NCBI GenBank assembly: GCA_020086605.1 | Contig: JACBWW010000003.1 | Coordinates: 60,404,898-60,468,897, forward strand | Length of the DNA: 64,000 bases | From: Lanius collurio | Taxonomy: Eukaryota; Chordata; Aves; Passeriformes; Laniidae | Reading direction: 5' to 3' | Part shown: positions 14,301 to 25,971 of the stretch, piece after piece | Layout of the letters: each line of letters starts with the position of its first letter | Position numbering within the stretch: position 1 is the first letter of the stretch | Translations under genes and position numbers: made by a program | Notes under the pieces: generated by a model | Told to the model about the DNA's origin: nothing | The model's input: the letters and a program-made list of their open reading frames with translations, nothing else | The model's database searches: none

Positions 14301-15869
14301 CAGTGAATGACTAAATCATCTTCTAGCTTATGCCTGGACTCCAACATTGCAGAACTTACTTTTGTTATTGATAGCTTCATTTTTATAAGCTAAACATTGA
14401 TGATTAGTCTAGACTTGTAATTAGAAGCTATCTTTTTACACAGAGGCTTGGATTAAAAGCTTTTGTGGTTTCGTGGACTCTGGTTTGTGTGAATGTCAAT
14501 TTGATCCTTTTAGGATGTTTATGCTAAGTATCAATAGGCTCCTGGGATTCGTGGAAGTGCAGTGCTGAACCTCTCAGACGCTCAGCAACAGCTGGGGTGC
14601 CACTTCCGTTTGAAAGGCTTTCTTCTCTCCTCACTAATGGAGGATCAAAAGTCATCCCTTCAATTAAAAACTAAAGAAAGAATCTCATTCTTTAGCATTT
14701 TAAGTCTAATTAAGGATTTTAGTGGGGAATGTGCAGCAGTGCTCACTGATTAATTTATCAAACACAAAAATCCCCCTTTCCTCTACCAGTCCAATTAGCC
14801 AGGCATTTTATATGACTGGGAGATTGAAACGCTGCTACTACATGGAAACCAGAGGCTCTTTGCATTTGAAATTGTGTGGTAAAGAGACTGGAAAATTTCT
14901 TGTCTAATACCATGCATATTTAGGGCCTGATCCTGTGAATTATTGAAAATCCCTGCTAAAAAATGCATGGTCTTCTGAAGGTCCATTCCTGTATGATATT
15001 CAATACCCTGAACACACAGGAGCATCAGGGAGAAGCAGAGGATGCTGAATGTTTTGGAAAATAGAGCGTTTACTGTATAAAATGCCCAAAGGGAAGCATA
15101 GCTGCTGCTCAGATGATCTCAAGCACTGTAGAGCATAATTCACGTGTTAGCTGCTGCCTTCTTACCTTGTGGTGAGATCTCTATGCATTTCAGAAGCTGG
15201 GATTGATCTCTCCTTCCACATGCCACCTGTCAAAAACAATGTGGAAATATATTATCAATCATTTGTCATTCCCCTCTAACACAAGGATCATGAATCACAC
15301 TGTTTGTCAGCTCCTGTCCCTTGCCATACATCAGAAGGGGTTATTATCATTGCACTTTTCCTCTGCTGAGAGCAGGCGTGTGAGCCACAGCATCCAGACT
15401 ATTCTCCCAGTTGCATGACTGTCTTTCAGGAATTCACTAGGAAACATGTTGCCTTTCATATGTTCTTTATTTGCTTATCCTCCCTCTCAGGGTAGTGCTT
15501 GGTGAATGGCTTTGTGTTGTGGTATATTTTTGTTTTGTTCTTTTTTTCATTTTATTCTGGTATTTAATGATTTTATTGTTGTTGCTACTGTCTTGTTTTA
15601 TTTACTTTGAAGAACTATGTTGTTGCATTTTTGTTATGGAAAGTAAGATTCAGGGAATATACTTGGTTTTTCAAATGTATTTGAACAGCTCTGGAGCATA
15701 GGGAAGCGCAATAGGCCTAGCCTTGAGAAAGAAATCAGTGGTAAACTGCCCAGCTCTGAGCTGACCAGCTGGGAGATGCTGTGGCTGCGCTTGGGTGGAT
15801 GGATGAGGTCATATCCAAACATCTTGGAGTGCAGGCCTGTTTACATCAAGAGTGTTCCATTAAAACAAG
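11336..15869. other. AT-rich non-coding DNA, no gene seen
   Basis: Open frames are short and unconvincing, including one of 99 codons at 13092-13391 that is largely phenylalanine-rich low-complexity sequence. A T17 run lies at 13532-13548 and a short GT-rich stretch near 14181-14213. No transposon family is recognised. Confidence 0.62.
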
Positions 15870-16560
15870 TCTCCTCATTCTTTCCACTTAGTGCCTTTTG
15901 ATTTGCACTGGGCAGAGCTCTGAGGCCATGACCTGGGTTCCTTCCCAGTCAAATTAGACTGGAAGATGTGTGTCCCAGTTCTGACAGTACTCCCGGGACA
16001 TGCTGGCCATGACCTGCCCCAGATGGTGCCTCTCACATCCCTGCCCATGGGTGCCAAACCCCATTCTGGTCCAGCCTGAGGAGGTCAGTCGGTTCCCCAT
16101 GGTCTTTCCCAGCAATCCCAGGCTCTATCTGACCTGCTTTCACCAGGCCTCATCCTGGCTCCTGTGGTAGTTAACCTTGGCTAAGGACTCTCTCACAGCC
16201 CCTTCTTCCTTGGCACAGGGGGATAAATGGGATGAGAAAGCTCATGGTTCAAGACACAGGCAAAGAGGGGATGGGGGCTGAGCTCAGTCCCTCTCAGCCC
16301 CTCTGGGTTGCTCCTCCCTGTGCCCCCAGCTTGGCTGGAGGGCTCAGCCATGCCTTCCCACAGTCCCACCCTGCTCCTGCCTGGGCACACGACCACCCCA
16401 GGGCCAAGCAGCCCCTGCCCCAGCACAGCACCACCTTTCTCTGCCAGGCCTGTTCCTGTGGGCCCACATCATGGAAACACTTGGGTCACTCAGAGAAAGG
16501 GTCTTGTGGCAGCTCTTGAGGCTGGCAGGCAGGTGAGTTACAGAAAGTATGACAAAGCTC
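15870..16560. other. GC-rich block of unknown origin
   Basis: This 690-bp block is clearly richer in G and C than its neighbours, and its overlapping open frames on both strands (77-95 codons) are a by-product of that composition. CpG dinucleotides are sparse, so it does not look like an unmethylated CpG-island promoter. I recognise no CR1 or LTR signature. It could be a decayed retroelement, a GC-rich host exon or UTR, or simply an isochore fluctuation. Confidence 0.4.
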
Positions 16561-16768
16561 TGTAAAACCATGAGTGGCAGGAGAAGATGACTGATGCTCA
16601 CTGTCTCTTCCGGTCAGTGCTGTAGGAGACATCAAACAAACCTCACAGACTAAAGAAAGAAACCAAAGCAAGCTGCATATTCCCACAGTATGGGAGCTCC
16701 TCACTGAAGTGTTGATTGTAAAAGTTATCAATGTTTCAGCCAACACCTGGAAAAATTACCAGGAGTTC

Positions 16769-16788
16769 AAAAAAAAAAAAAAAAAAAA
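16769..16788. repeat. Poly-A tract
   Basis: A run of 20 A. No retroposed body is recognisable immediately upstream, so it is called a simple repeat. Confidence 0.9.
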
Positions 16789-17119
16789 CCAAAATATCAA
16801 GGATTATGAAATGCAAGTCAGCTGGCTCAGACAGCCTGAGATTTACTAGAGATCGTAAAAGTCTCCTTGGGCAACATCATGATACACTGTCCCTGCATGT
16901 CCCTTTGTCTCTTGACCAGTGTTGGACAGAGAATTTTGGACCAGACAGACTTTTAGTCTGACACAATATAGCTATTCCTACACTTTCGTTTCATTCTTAT
17001 TCTAAAAAAGCATGAAAAGGCAATATCAAACTCTGATCCCTCATGTTCAAAGCTTGTCTGCTGCCCTTGGCTGAGAAACTGCCATGGCCTCATCTCTCAC
17101 TGGTGGAAGATCAGTCCCT

Positions 17120-17163
17120 CCCTGCACTCCATCCAAAGTCTGAGCTTTGGATGGAGTGCAGGG
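17120..17163. repeat. Perfect 19-bp inverted repeat (hairpin)
   Basis: The arm at 17120-17138 (CCCTGCACTCCATCCAAAG) is the exact reverse complement of the arm at 17145-17163 (CTTTGGATGGAGTGCAGGG). They are separated by a 6-nt loop, TCTGAG. Pairing stops immediately outside, with T opposite T at 17119 and 17164. The stem is about half GC, so it is not explained by AT-rich background. At 44 nt in total it is shorter than a normal microRNA precursor. It may be a local inverted duplication; no function is claimed. Confidence 0.85.
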
Positions 17164-19824
17164 TACCCAGAGAGACCTCATTTGTTCTTTTCCTAATCCA
17201 GTCACCAGCATATCTCAGGGGAAAAGTGTGCCAAAATAATTAAATAAGAGGGGTTGGGTAATTTTCCAAATATACCATGATTCACGAAGAAATAATAAAA
17301 ATAAATTATAAATTTTCTCCCCAGACAAAGATGTTAAGAAGAGGTAGAGTAATTTGGATACTATGAAGAATTTGCTGGCAGGGAGTACAAAAACTAGATG
17401 GGAGAGACTATCAAGGAAGACAAAATTATGTTTCTGGAGGAGGAGATCATTGAAGAGGAAGATTAAGACTTTATGAGGAGAGGAACAACAGTTCACATTT
17501 ATATTGGCAATTTTGTGAACTTCACTACTTGCCCAGCCAGCTATGGTAGGACATCTACAGCATGAATAAAAAGCTCCAGATAACCCTGCTGGGGTAAAAC
17601 TGGAAGCCATGTTAGCACCATTATTTTCCCTCTACACTTTGCATTCTACCAACTAGCACTAAGGACATGGTTTTGATGGCTGCATGACCCTTTCTTTTGT
17701 AGGTGATGCCTCTGATTTTCCTCTGTTCTCGATCTTTTATACCCTTTATAAATGTTTGAGAGTGCAATCTGAAATACCAAGAAAAAGCAGAATTGCAGAG
17801 TCAGGCAGAATTTTTCTAAATGCTTCCAAACAGATGACAAGGTAAGGAACATTTCTCCATAAAACTCTAATACTAAAAAAGCAAATCTGTAACTAATACA
17901 CAGATAAATTTGGGCCAAATTTGAGTCTTATTTAACTGTATTTCATCTCTGTCTTCCAGAATTCTAAACTTAAAATTCTGGGGCCATGGAAGAAAGGGAT
18001 AAGTGTAAGGAAAACTCATCTTTCAGCAGCATTTGGAAAGCTAAGGTTACCTGTAGCCTGCACCCACAGCAACAGGAAAGAATTTTTGATAAAAATATTC
18101 TGCTTGATCAGGTAGCAGATGAAAAAAGAGGATCAGTCATCCTGAACATGGCAAATCTTTCAGTTTTCTATTCTGGTCTACAGTGGTTTTGTACACCCTG
18201 ATGTACAGGTGAGCTGCCTTGGATGATGCCTTTAGTGCAGAAACAGCTGCAGAAACCACTGAAGGGTACCCTTTCTCTGTCCATATGGAAAACATACCTC
18301 ATTTTCAATGGAAGTCAAACTGGAACACGGGAGAAGGTCTTCATGTTAATAGTTCTTACAGATTAATCTCTCTGTATAACAGGAAAACAACTTTGAAGGG
18401 TAGAAATAAATATATGGATATAAAAGGAGAAATTTTACACCCTTTGACAACTAAACAGCAAGACTGGCTCATCTGGATTTTTTATGCAGTCCACACTCTT
18501 CAAAACTGTCCACAGTTTTGGAGATTTCTATTTGCAGTGAGAGTGCCTGAAGCTTCAACTGAGTGTTTTCAGGAAACTCGGAGTGTTACAAAGCACGTAC
18601 ATGCTCCTTATTTTCAAAGGCTAAACAAGCATGACTGCAAACACTATCACAACACTAGCAAAAAGCTGCTGAACCATACTATAAAAGACAGTAATTCATG
18701 ATGGAGAATACTCTGTTATCCATGAGGGAGATTGGTCTTTGTTCAGTGTGAGGAAAAGATAAGCATATTGACATGGCTTCTTTAAGTGTCCATCCACTCT
18801 GCCACAGCCTCCTCCTTTCTGCTTGCTTCCTATTGATTATGTCTGCACTAAAGTTCAGCTGACCATTTATATTTCAAATGAGAAGGAAGGAGAACTGGAG
18901 ATTTAAAACCATTTAAACACCTCTTGGTGGAGTTAATGCTTGCATGTCACCAGCAGTTGTCAGGACTCAGGCAGTAAAATTCCCGAGGGTGGTTCAAAAT
19001 GATTCAATTTGTCAGCATTTCAAGCAGAAACATGCAGGTCTGATATTCCAATCCAGGGGGTATAAGAACAGCCAAAGGAATTTGTCTGTGTGTTACTCAC
19101 CAGTAAAACACACACAGAGGAAACAGATGATAACACAGAGTTGGTGATATCAACTGCATAGCAGGATAAATTGGGGGTCTGGATACAGAGGCTACTGAAG
19201 TACCTTTCTGTGAGATCTCTCTTTGTCTGTGGTGCTACTCCCTCTGGTAAATACACACAATGGCACAGCAGTGTGTGCACGAGGCTGAAGGATGCTCTGA
19301 AAACCCTGCCTAAGCTTGTACATGGCCTTTCACATTCATATTTATGTACCTGACCCATGCTCTTTGTATATGTATTTTAGGCTTTGACAGGTCTTCAGTA
19401 AAATCTGTAGTCAACTTCTGCAGGTTTTTGTAATCCTATTTTCTTATTCTTTAGCAATGCTCAGGGACCTGCACAGACAAGAGGAAAAATCAAATAGCCA
19501 GAAGAAGGTACAGGGTACAGCCTATTCACAATTATTCTATTTTGTCATTTCTTCTGTTGCCAGCTTTGTCTTTCCAGACTACATACCTGGTGTAATTTGT
19601 GTGGTACCTGTGCTAAATCTGGGGCAGAATTTATTTTTTTTTCCTTTTTTGTTCAGCACAGTAGGTGATAGATTGGTGACCTGATATGCCCTCACAGTGC
19701 AAACACATGGTGAAGTGTTGTTAAAAGTGCAAAGCAAACAGGATAACAGGAAGGATATCTTACTTGCTTGTCTCCTTGTATAAGGTCAGATTTAAGGTGA
19801 AGTCTGGAAAGGAAAGCTGGTTGA

Positions 19825-19905
19825 AAAAAACCCCAAAAAAAACTAAAAAAAAGAGAGAACGAAACAAAACCCCACTAAATTAAAAAAAAAAAAAAAGAAA
19901 ACAAA
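19825..19905. repeat. A-rich low-complexity tract
   Basis: Runs of A broken by CCCC, GAGAG and short C interruptions, ending in an A15 run followed by AAACAAAG-like sequence. It resembles a degraded poly-A or simple repeat. Confidence 0.8.
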
Positions 19906-22900
19906 GAAAACTCATTACTATATTTTATCATATGTGCTAATGGCTTAGTTTCAACCACTTACAAACTGCTGTCTAGGCTGGATGAGCCTTTTCATTAGAC
20001 TGTGTCTGCACACAGAGTTAAACCTGTGATCTGAGAAACCTGATGGTTTGATGGACTACTCCTGAACAGCTGTCATGAAAGGTGACTGAGAGAATCCAAC
20101 ACATGGTTTACAAGTTCAAAGTCACTCCCAAGGATCTGTGTTTTCTCCAGTGGGAAGCGTGGCTGTTTTCCTGAAATGGAAAGTCTTCCAATTACCAATT
20201 AGGAAAACTAGGAGTAAACTGGAAAGTAACCATATAGGCTGTGCCCCATCCAAACTTACTCTCCTGTTTGCAGCTTGTGTACTGAAGATAAATAAGCATA
20301 GACTATGTGTACGTAAAAAGTACTATTTAATCTCCATTGGATCTTAATATTTGTTTATCAATGAGAATCTTCTATGTTATTTAATGAAATGTGCTTCTCT
20401 GTGGTACCTTTTTACTAAATGATTCAATATGCTGCTTCTGATATAGGTTATTCAAATAACTGATTAATAAAGCTGCACAAAAAAAAGTAGGAACAGATTT
20501 TTTTTTACTGCAGTAGGATGACTCTATTAGTGTAGAACCTTTTTGCAGCTTCCACTTCCCATACACTACTCGCTTTTTAATGATTTATTTAAAATGCTCA
20601 CATTAAAAATAAATTTAACACAAAACACTCATAAAGCTTGAATCTTCCTCTGACTGTGGAGCTTATTCTAGAGTAATTTCATAGGGCAGTTTCATTAAGG
20701 GGCAATTTTGTCAGCTGCTTCAGGCTGGTTTTTCAGCAGGTCTGGAATGAATAGTCCATGAGGAAGGACAAAGTGAACCAAAGTTGTTACATCTTTATAG
20801 CACTGGGGGGAAGGCTAATTGCAATGCTAAAATCTGAAAGATAAGGGATGGGATTAGAAAGAATGGGCTTGAAGTACTGAAAGGAAAAAAAATATGTCAG
20901 ACATAAGAAAATCAGCAATGTTCAAAGATACAGAATTATTATTAAAAAATAGTACTGTAAAACGAGTAACATTATGTGCCATCGTCTTTAAGCAAAACAG
21001 GGCATAACAAACAAAAAGAGAGAGAATTTAGGCTCTGAAATGGGTAAAAGTAGATATTTTTTTCTCTATACAATGGAGTAAAAAGAAGAACTGATAAAAA
21101 CAGGTTCGAGGCACAAGGAAGAGGATGCAGAGTTTTTGTAGCTGATTCTGACAAATACTAAGACATGGTGTCATCTTTGATTGAATTCTCCAAAACCAGA
21201 TGCTTAAATGAAGCTTTTCCTCTCTGTTTATTTTTCTTTGGAATTCACTGCTAAAAATCCCAGAACTGGATGTTGCTAAGAGCCTCTATCACAGAGGTCA
21301 ATCATCTTAGAAAACAGATATTCCCATCTACTAAACCTAGTAAATTTTTACTTGTTGTCATGGATATTATAACATCTCTCCTTGTACTGCAATAATTAAG
21401 GTGAAGATGACAATTCCATTAAAAAGATCATACAACTCAGTGGGGAAAAACTAAATGATCCAGCTGGGCTGAAGCTGTGCTTTGGACATATCTGGCTTGA
21501 AGAGAATGTTTCCATCAGATTCACATTTTAAATTGAGATGCATCTAAGTAAAATTGAGGAAATATTTTTTTAGGCAGTAGAATATCTGTCAAATGCTGCA
21601 CAGTGAAAAGCATCCTGAGGCAGTACAGCCCTTGGCATGGGATTTGCTCTGGAAAGGCCATACTTCTCAGACTTAGAAATTCTTCTGAAATGGATGAACA
21701 ATTGCACAATGAAATTATTGGAAATAAAGAATTTTAACTGAGGTGGTGAATCTGTTCTTGGTACTTTTGGGCCTTAAATGGATGGCAAAAAACACTTGGT
21801 ATTAGAAAAGGCAATCCCACATAGTTCTCCAGATGGGCACTGACATTCCCAAATTTTCCTTTCCCTGCATCCCTTCAGACTCGAGCCATGCCATGTCTTC
21901 CTCAGGGAGACTACAGCAAATTTTTCCTCTGGTAATGCTTTACCCATTTGTCTCTCTTCCTGACCTCTCCTCTCTCAGCATTCCTCTGCTAGCAAGCTGG
22001 AGAGTGGGACATAGCAAGGGACTGTTTTTAAGGAGCAGCAAGACTCAGGTAGTTCTAGAGCAGAAATCAGAGCAATCCTACAGCCATCCCAGACCTTCAC
22101 AAGCTAAAGCACCCAGTTTATGTCTAGAGTAGAGAGAGCCTGAGCCCCAAACACCCAGGTTTTCTTCTACAACCATCTCTTAATGGGGTTATTCAGGAAG
22201 AGGAGAACAAAATGCAATCAGAATAGATCCAGATACATTCACAGGGGAGAATAAATGTTACAGTATTTGTGATAATAATGCCAGGTTTGCAGTGACCCCA
22301 TCACACCTTTCCTTAAGAGGGATATAATTTGGCTCTTACTCAGTCCTAAGGATCAGCCTGGGGAGCACCATGAGTGTTTGTGATTTGTGACATAAACTCT
22401 GTGTCCCTTGGTATCAGGCTGGAACATTGACTCATCATCTTGCTGACTATTCTCACAACAGCACAAGGTCTTCCATTATCCCAGACTTTCATCTTTTAGC
22501 AGACAACTTGTTATACACTATTTATTAGAAGAGCAAAGCAGCTAGAAAGTTTCTTTAATGAGTACAATAGATTCTGATCTCTGCTCAGTTCTCATTTATC
22601 TCAAATCCATGTTCCAAAGTCAGTGCTGAGTGCAAGTGAGGGAAGAAAAGGAGGCATAAGGGTTGGCTAAGAGATGCCAAACTGCAAAGATAAGAGACCA
22701 GTAACACATATGACAAAGGTAGATATAGGAAAACAAGATTAGAACTTATGTGAGAGGATCTAATGCAGCCAAATTAAAGCAATCCAGAGCAATGGTTAGC
22801 CCTTTGAGTCACATCCTGTCTTCACTTGGGTACAAGCTTGGTGGAATATCAGGCAGGGCAGTGTGGCCATTCACTGAACTCTCTGTAGTGGACACTGGAA

Positions 22901-22924
22901 GTGCTTTATGGTAGCCTGGCCCTG

Positions 22925-23262
22925 GTCCTGAGGGCAGGTACAAATCTTTGTAAAGGGTCAGTACCAGGTGCTGATCTCTTCCCTGTGCTGACCAGTGCCA
23001 AGACCCAAGGGAATGGAATGAAGCTGCGTTAGGGGAAATCTAGTTTAGGCATTAGGAACAGTTTCTTCACTTAGAGGGTGCTTGGGCATTAGAACAGGCT
23101 CCCTAAGGAAATGGTCAGAGCCCCAAGCCTCACAGAGCTCAAGAATTGTCTGGACAATGCTCTCAAGCATATGATGGGATTCTTGGTGGGTCCTGGGCCA
23201 AGCGTTGGATTCTATAGTCCTTGTGGGTCCATTTTAACTCAGGATATTCTATTACTCTGTGC
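22925..23262 (+). mobile_element. CR1 LINE 3' end, plus strand
   Basis: The order of motifs is that of the last about 330 bp of a CR1 copy: 'gaatggaatgaagctgcgtt', 'ggcattaggaacagtttctt', 'gaacaggctccctaagg', 'ctggacaatgctctcaagca', then 'ccttgtgggtcc' and 'ggatattctat' at the extreme 3' end. The 5' side is truncated. The 64-codon frame at 23111-23305 is an accident of this repeat. The left boundary is approximate because similarity fades upstream of about 22960. Confidence 0.85.
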
Positions 23263-23542
23263 AAATCTAAAATACTTTATCAATGCAAGCCCTGTCTGGG
23301 ATTAGTAGGGTTTTTGTCTTGTTAAATGTTGCAATATCTATATAGAAATCACCATTTCACATCATGACTTTTACTTTAATTCAGCATTATCAGTGCAACT
23401 ATAGGAAAACTCTTCTTCATGATACAGAAACTAAGCTGTTGCTTTGTGGCAGTCTTGTAACTGTTGAAAATTTTCTTTCCCAGCTCAGCATAAAATTTGC
23501 CCTAATGGATATCTAGTTTAGAACACAGTTCTTTCTTTAGCT

Positions 23543-23614
23543 GTTTTTTTTTTGGTTTTTTTTTTTTTTTTTGTTTTGGTTTTTTTTTGTTTTTTTTTTT
23601 GTTTTTTTTTTCTT
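23543..23614. repeat. T-rich low-complexity tract
   Basis: Long T runs interrupted by single or paired G. The 71- and 87-codon frames that cross it are phenylalanine-rich artefacts. Confidence 0.9.
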
Positions 23615-23939
23615 CTCACATATTTCTTTGCACTCCAATATTTTTCCCTGGATCGTTATCCAATCACAATATATTGTCAAGCTTCTCAGATAAAAGTGCA
23701 GAAGTGGAGATTAAATGTCACTTGTTCTGTTTGCACACTTCCCCGTTTTCCTCAGAGCACATCATGATAGCACCTAAGTGGTTTCTGTCTGAAATGCAGG
23801 CATGCTCACTGATTGAGAACACTTGGACAGACTGGCAGGAGGGCATTTAAGGCAGGTCAAGGCAGCTCTGCCACAGCAGATACCCCTGGAACACAGCACT
23901 GTGCAGCTCCTTGTGGCAAGAGGGATGTCCTACTTACAC

Positions 23940-24232
23940 TGTTACAGTATGGGCTGGGTTTGAATGGGAAGAAGTTAATTTTATTCATAGTATCCAGTAT
24001 TAGGCTGTGTTGTGGCTGAACACCTGCCTGCCCATGGGAAGCAGTGAATGAATTTTTTGTTTTGTTTTGCTTCCACACAGAGCTTTTGCTTTGCCTATTA
24101 AACTGTCTGTGTCCCAGCCCACAAATTTGCTCATTTTTACCCTTCTCATTCTCTTCTCCATCCCACCTAGTGGGGAGTGAGTGAGCAGCTGTGTGGGGCT
24201 TAGTTCCCAGCTGGATTTAAACCACACCATCA
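23940..24232 (+). mobile_element. ERVL-like LTR with a central deletion, plus strand
   Basis: Two parts of a common avian LTR are recognisable. The 5' part (about 23950-24012) has 'gggctgggtttgaatgggaa', 'gaagttaattttattcatag' and 'aggctgtgttgtgg'. The 3' part (about 24027-24232) has 'gggaagcagtgaatgaat', 'ttttgctttgcctattaaac' with the ATTAAA signal, 'gggagtgagtgagcagctgt' and a terminal 'ttaaaccacacca'. Between them the usual middle portion of U3 seems to be missing. I could not find a convincing target duplication, so both ends are approximate. The stretch 24255-24290 could be a decayed primer-binding region, which would make this a 5' LTR, but that is weak. The 105-codon minus frame at 24000-24317 is not a gene. 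Confidence 0.72.
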
Positions 24233-24299
24233 GATGCAGAAGCTTCTCATTCTCTTTTATTTTTGGTGGCATTTGAACAGTAAGAAAATCCCTTTGCTG

Positions 24300-25971
24300 A
24301 GTTAACCTGATAACCAATCTAGGGAAATGTAGATCCTCTCCTAAAATGTGGCATGGGTCTGGATCTCCTGCATCTCAGAAGTTATCAGGACCTTTAGGCA
24401 GTTTTGGCTGCAATGAGGCCCAGGAATTCAGTATTTCAAACGAGTTGCTATGAAATAGTGAGTGTGTTGGCAGCCTGGGGAAGAGAAACGCGTGCTTCTG
24501 CCTCCCTTGCCTGCACTAATGTTTGTTATTTTATAGGCACTCATCACAGCTTTTAGCTCCAGCTAGAATTCTCATTAATCACCACCTGGGAACACCATAC
24601 TCAGAGCAGGCATACATGAGCTTTTGTGCTAAAAAGCAGAGGGGAAGGAGGCTGTGTGTTGTGTGGGGGTGTGAGTGATGATTTTGGGGTGCAGAGTGAG
24701 AGACTGAACTGAGGAAGAAGTAGAGCAAGGAGGAAGGAGGAAAGAACACTGCAAGTTCTGTTTGGGGAGATGGAGAGAACGAGAAAACCCAGAGGGGAAA
24801 AAAAAGACAACCCTATTTCAAACAAATTGGGCAAAGGGGAAAAGAGTGCACTACTAACAATATCCCATTTAAACTGCTCTTTGCCACAATTACTGAAAAA
24901 TTCTAAGAGAAAAAAATTCTAATTAGGCCAAGACCATTTGCCTATAGCAAAGATGAGGCCAGGAGGAACCTTCCCCCCTGTTTCTGGTATAGTTCTTCCC
25001 TCCCTGTGAAGACTTTCATCTAGATCTCATTAGGAACAATTTTCTTTTTGGTCATAATTTGTGCTAAGAATGGCACAGAAAGTACCCCAGGGCAGGCATC
25101 TCTCCCATTTCCTGCAAGGTTTTACTCTGATCTCTGGTAATTGGTGGACTGCTAAAAAGGTTATTATTATTTATTATGTTTATTACAGTAGTGCCTAACA
25201 GCTAATAAATGATATGGTTTCCTTATGTTAATCACTCTACAAACACATGGTGGTAGAAGATCTTTGCCCCAAAGAACTTGTAGTTCAAATAGAGACATGG
25301 GTGAGGCTAAGAGCTTAATTCAGGGGTGTGAAGAGAGTGCTGGCAGCACAGGCAGCACTACAGCACGTGGCAGTAACTCCATGCTTTTACTTCATTGATA
25401 TGATGAGAGGAATAACTGCAGAAAACTTTGTGTAATGGAAGAAGAAAAACAAGACAGATGATGTGGTGTCAAGGAGTTCTAAGAGCACAAAACTGGTCCA
25501 CTGAGAGCTACAGATATGTCTGAAATTCAGTAATGCCCTGGTTTGGACTGTTCTGTGACCCATTGCTTAGTGTCTTTTAATGGTGATTCTCTACAGGTTA
25601 TTTCCTTTTTCTTTTCTTTTTCTTTTCTTCTGGAAAAACAGTTGCTCATAGGACAGAAGACATAGTCCAGCACGATATTAGGCCCAAGATGTCCAACTTA
25701 TATGCTACAGATGAAAAACAATGCTCTGTCTAAACCATTATTTCAGTCATTTTGTCACTGTTTTCCAGAGAACCTACAGCAACGTCACTGGAACAATGCA
25801 AAATGAATGGAAAAGTCTCTAGTTTTTTACTGATTTGCAGATAAAGAATATGTTCTTCCTGATATATAAGGAATTTGTGTTTTCTCTAAGTTGAAAACTC
25901 TGGGCACAAAGTGTTTCTTTAAGTCAGAGATACTGTCTGAGACATTTAAGGCCTTGCACAACATCCTCACT
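24300..25971. other. Non-coding DNA, no gene seen
   Basis: Apart from a short (CTTTT)n run at 25605-25630, nothing is recognisable. A purine-rich stretch at 24640-24800 creates a 77-codon minus-strand frame rich in Ser, Leu and Pro that I regard as compositional. Confidence 0.65.
25605..25630. repeat. (CTTTT)n microsatellite
   Basis: About five copies of a CTTTT unit, slightly interrupted. Confidence 0.85.

Larger units (their letters stand above)
16561..22924. other. AT-rich non-coding DNA with a chance-length ORF
   Basis: This interval contains the hairpin at 17120 and an A-rich simple stretch at 19825-19905. A plus-strand open frame of 160 codons at 18219-18701 is the longest here. It has no transmembrane segment, zinc finger or catalytic motif that I recognise, and no evident splice or promoter context. 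I see no known transposon. Confidence 0.6.

Noticed and set aside
15870..16560. GC-rich block considered as a CpG-island promoter
   Set aside because: CpG dinucleotides are too sparse, and no first exon or core promoter is evident.
16769..16788. Poly-A run considered as the tail of a processed pseudogene or SINE
   Set aside because: No upstream coding remnant, tRNA-like promoter boxes or target duplication could be seen.
17120..17163. Interpretation of the hairpin as a microRNA gene
   Set aside because: Stem 19 bp and loop 6 nt are too short for a normal precursor, and no extended pairing exists outside the arms.
18501..18520. Small inverted repeat CAAAACTGT/ACAGTTTTG
   Set aside because: Nine-base arms with a 2-nt centre are not sterically a good hairpin, and such palindromes are expected by chance in 64 kb.
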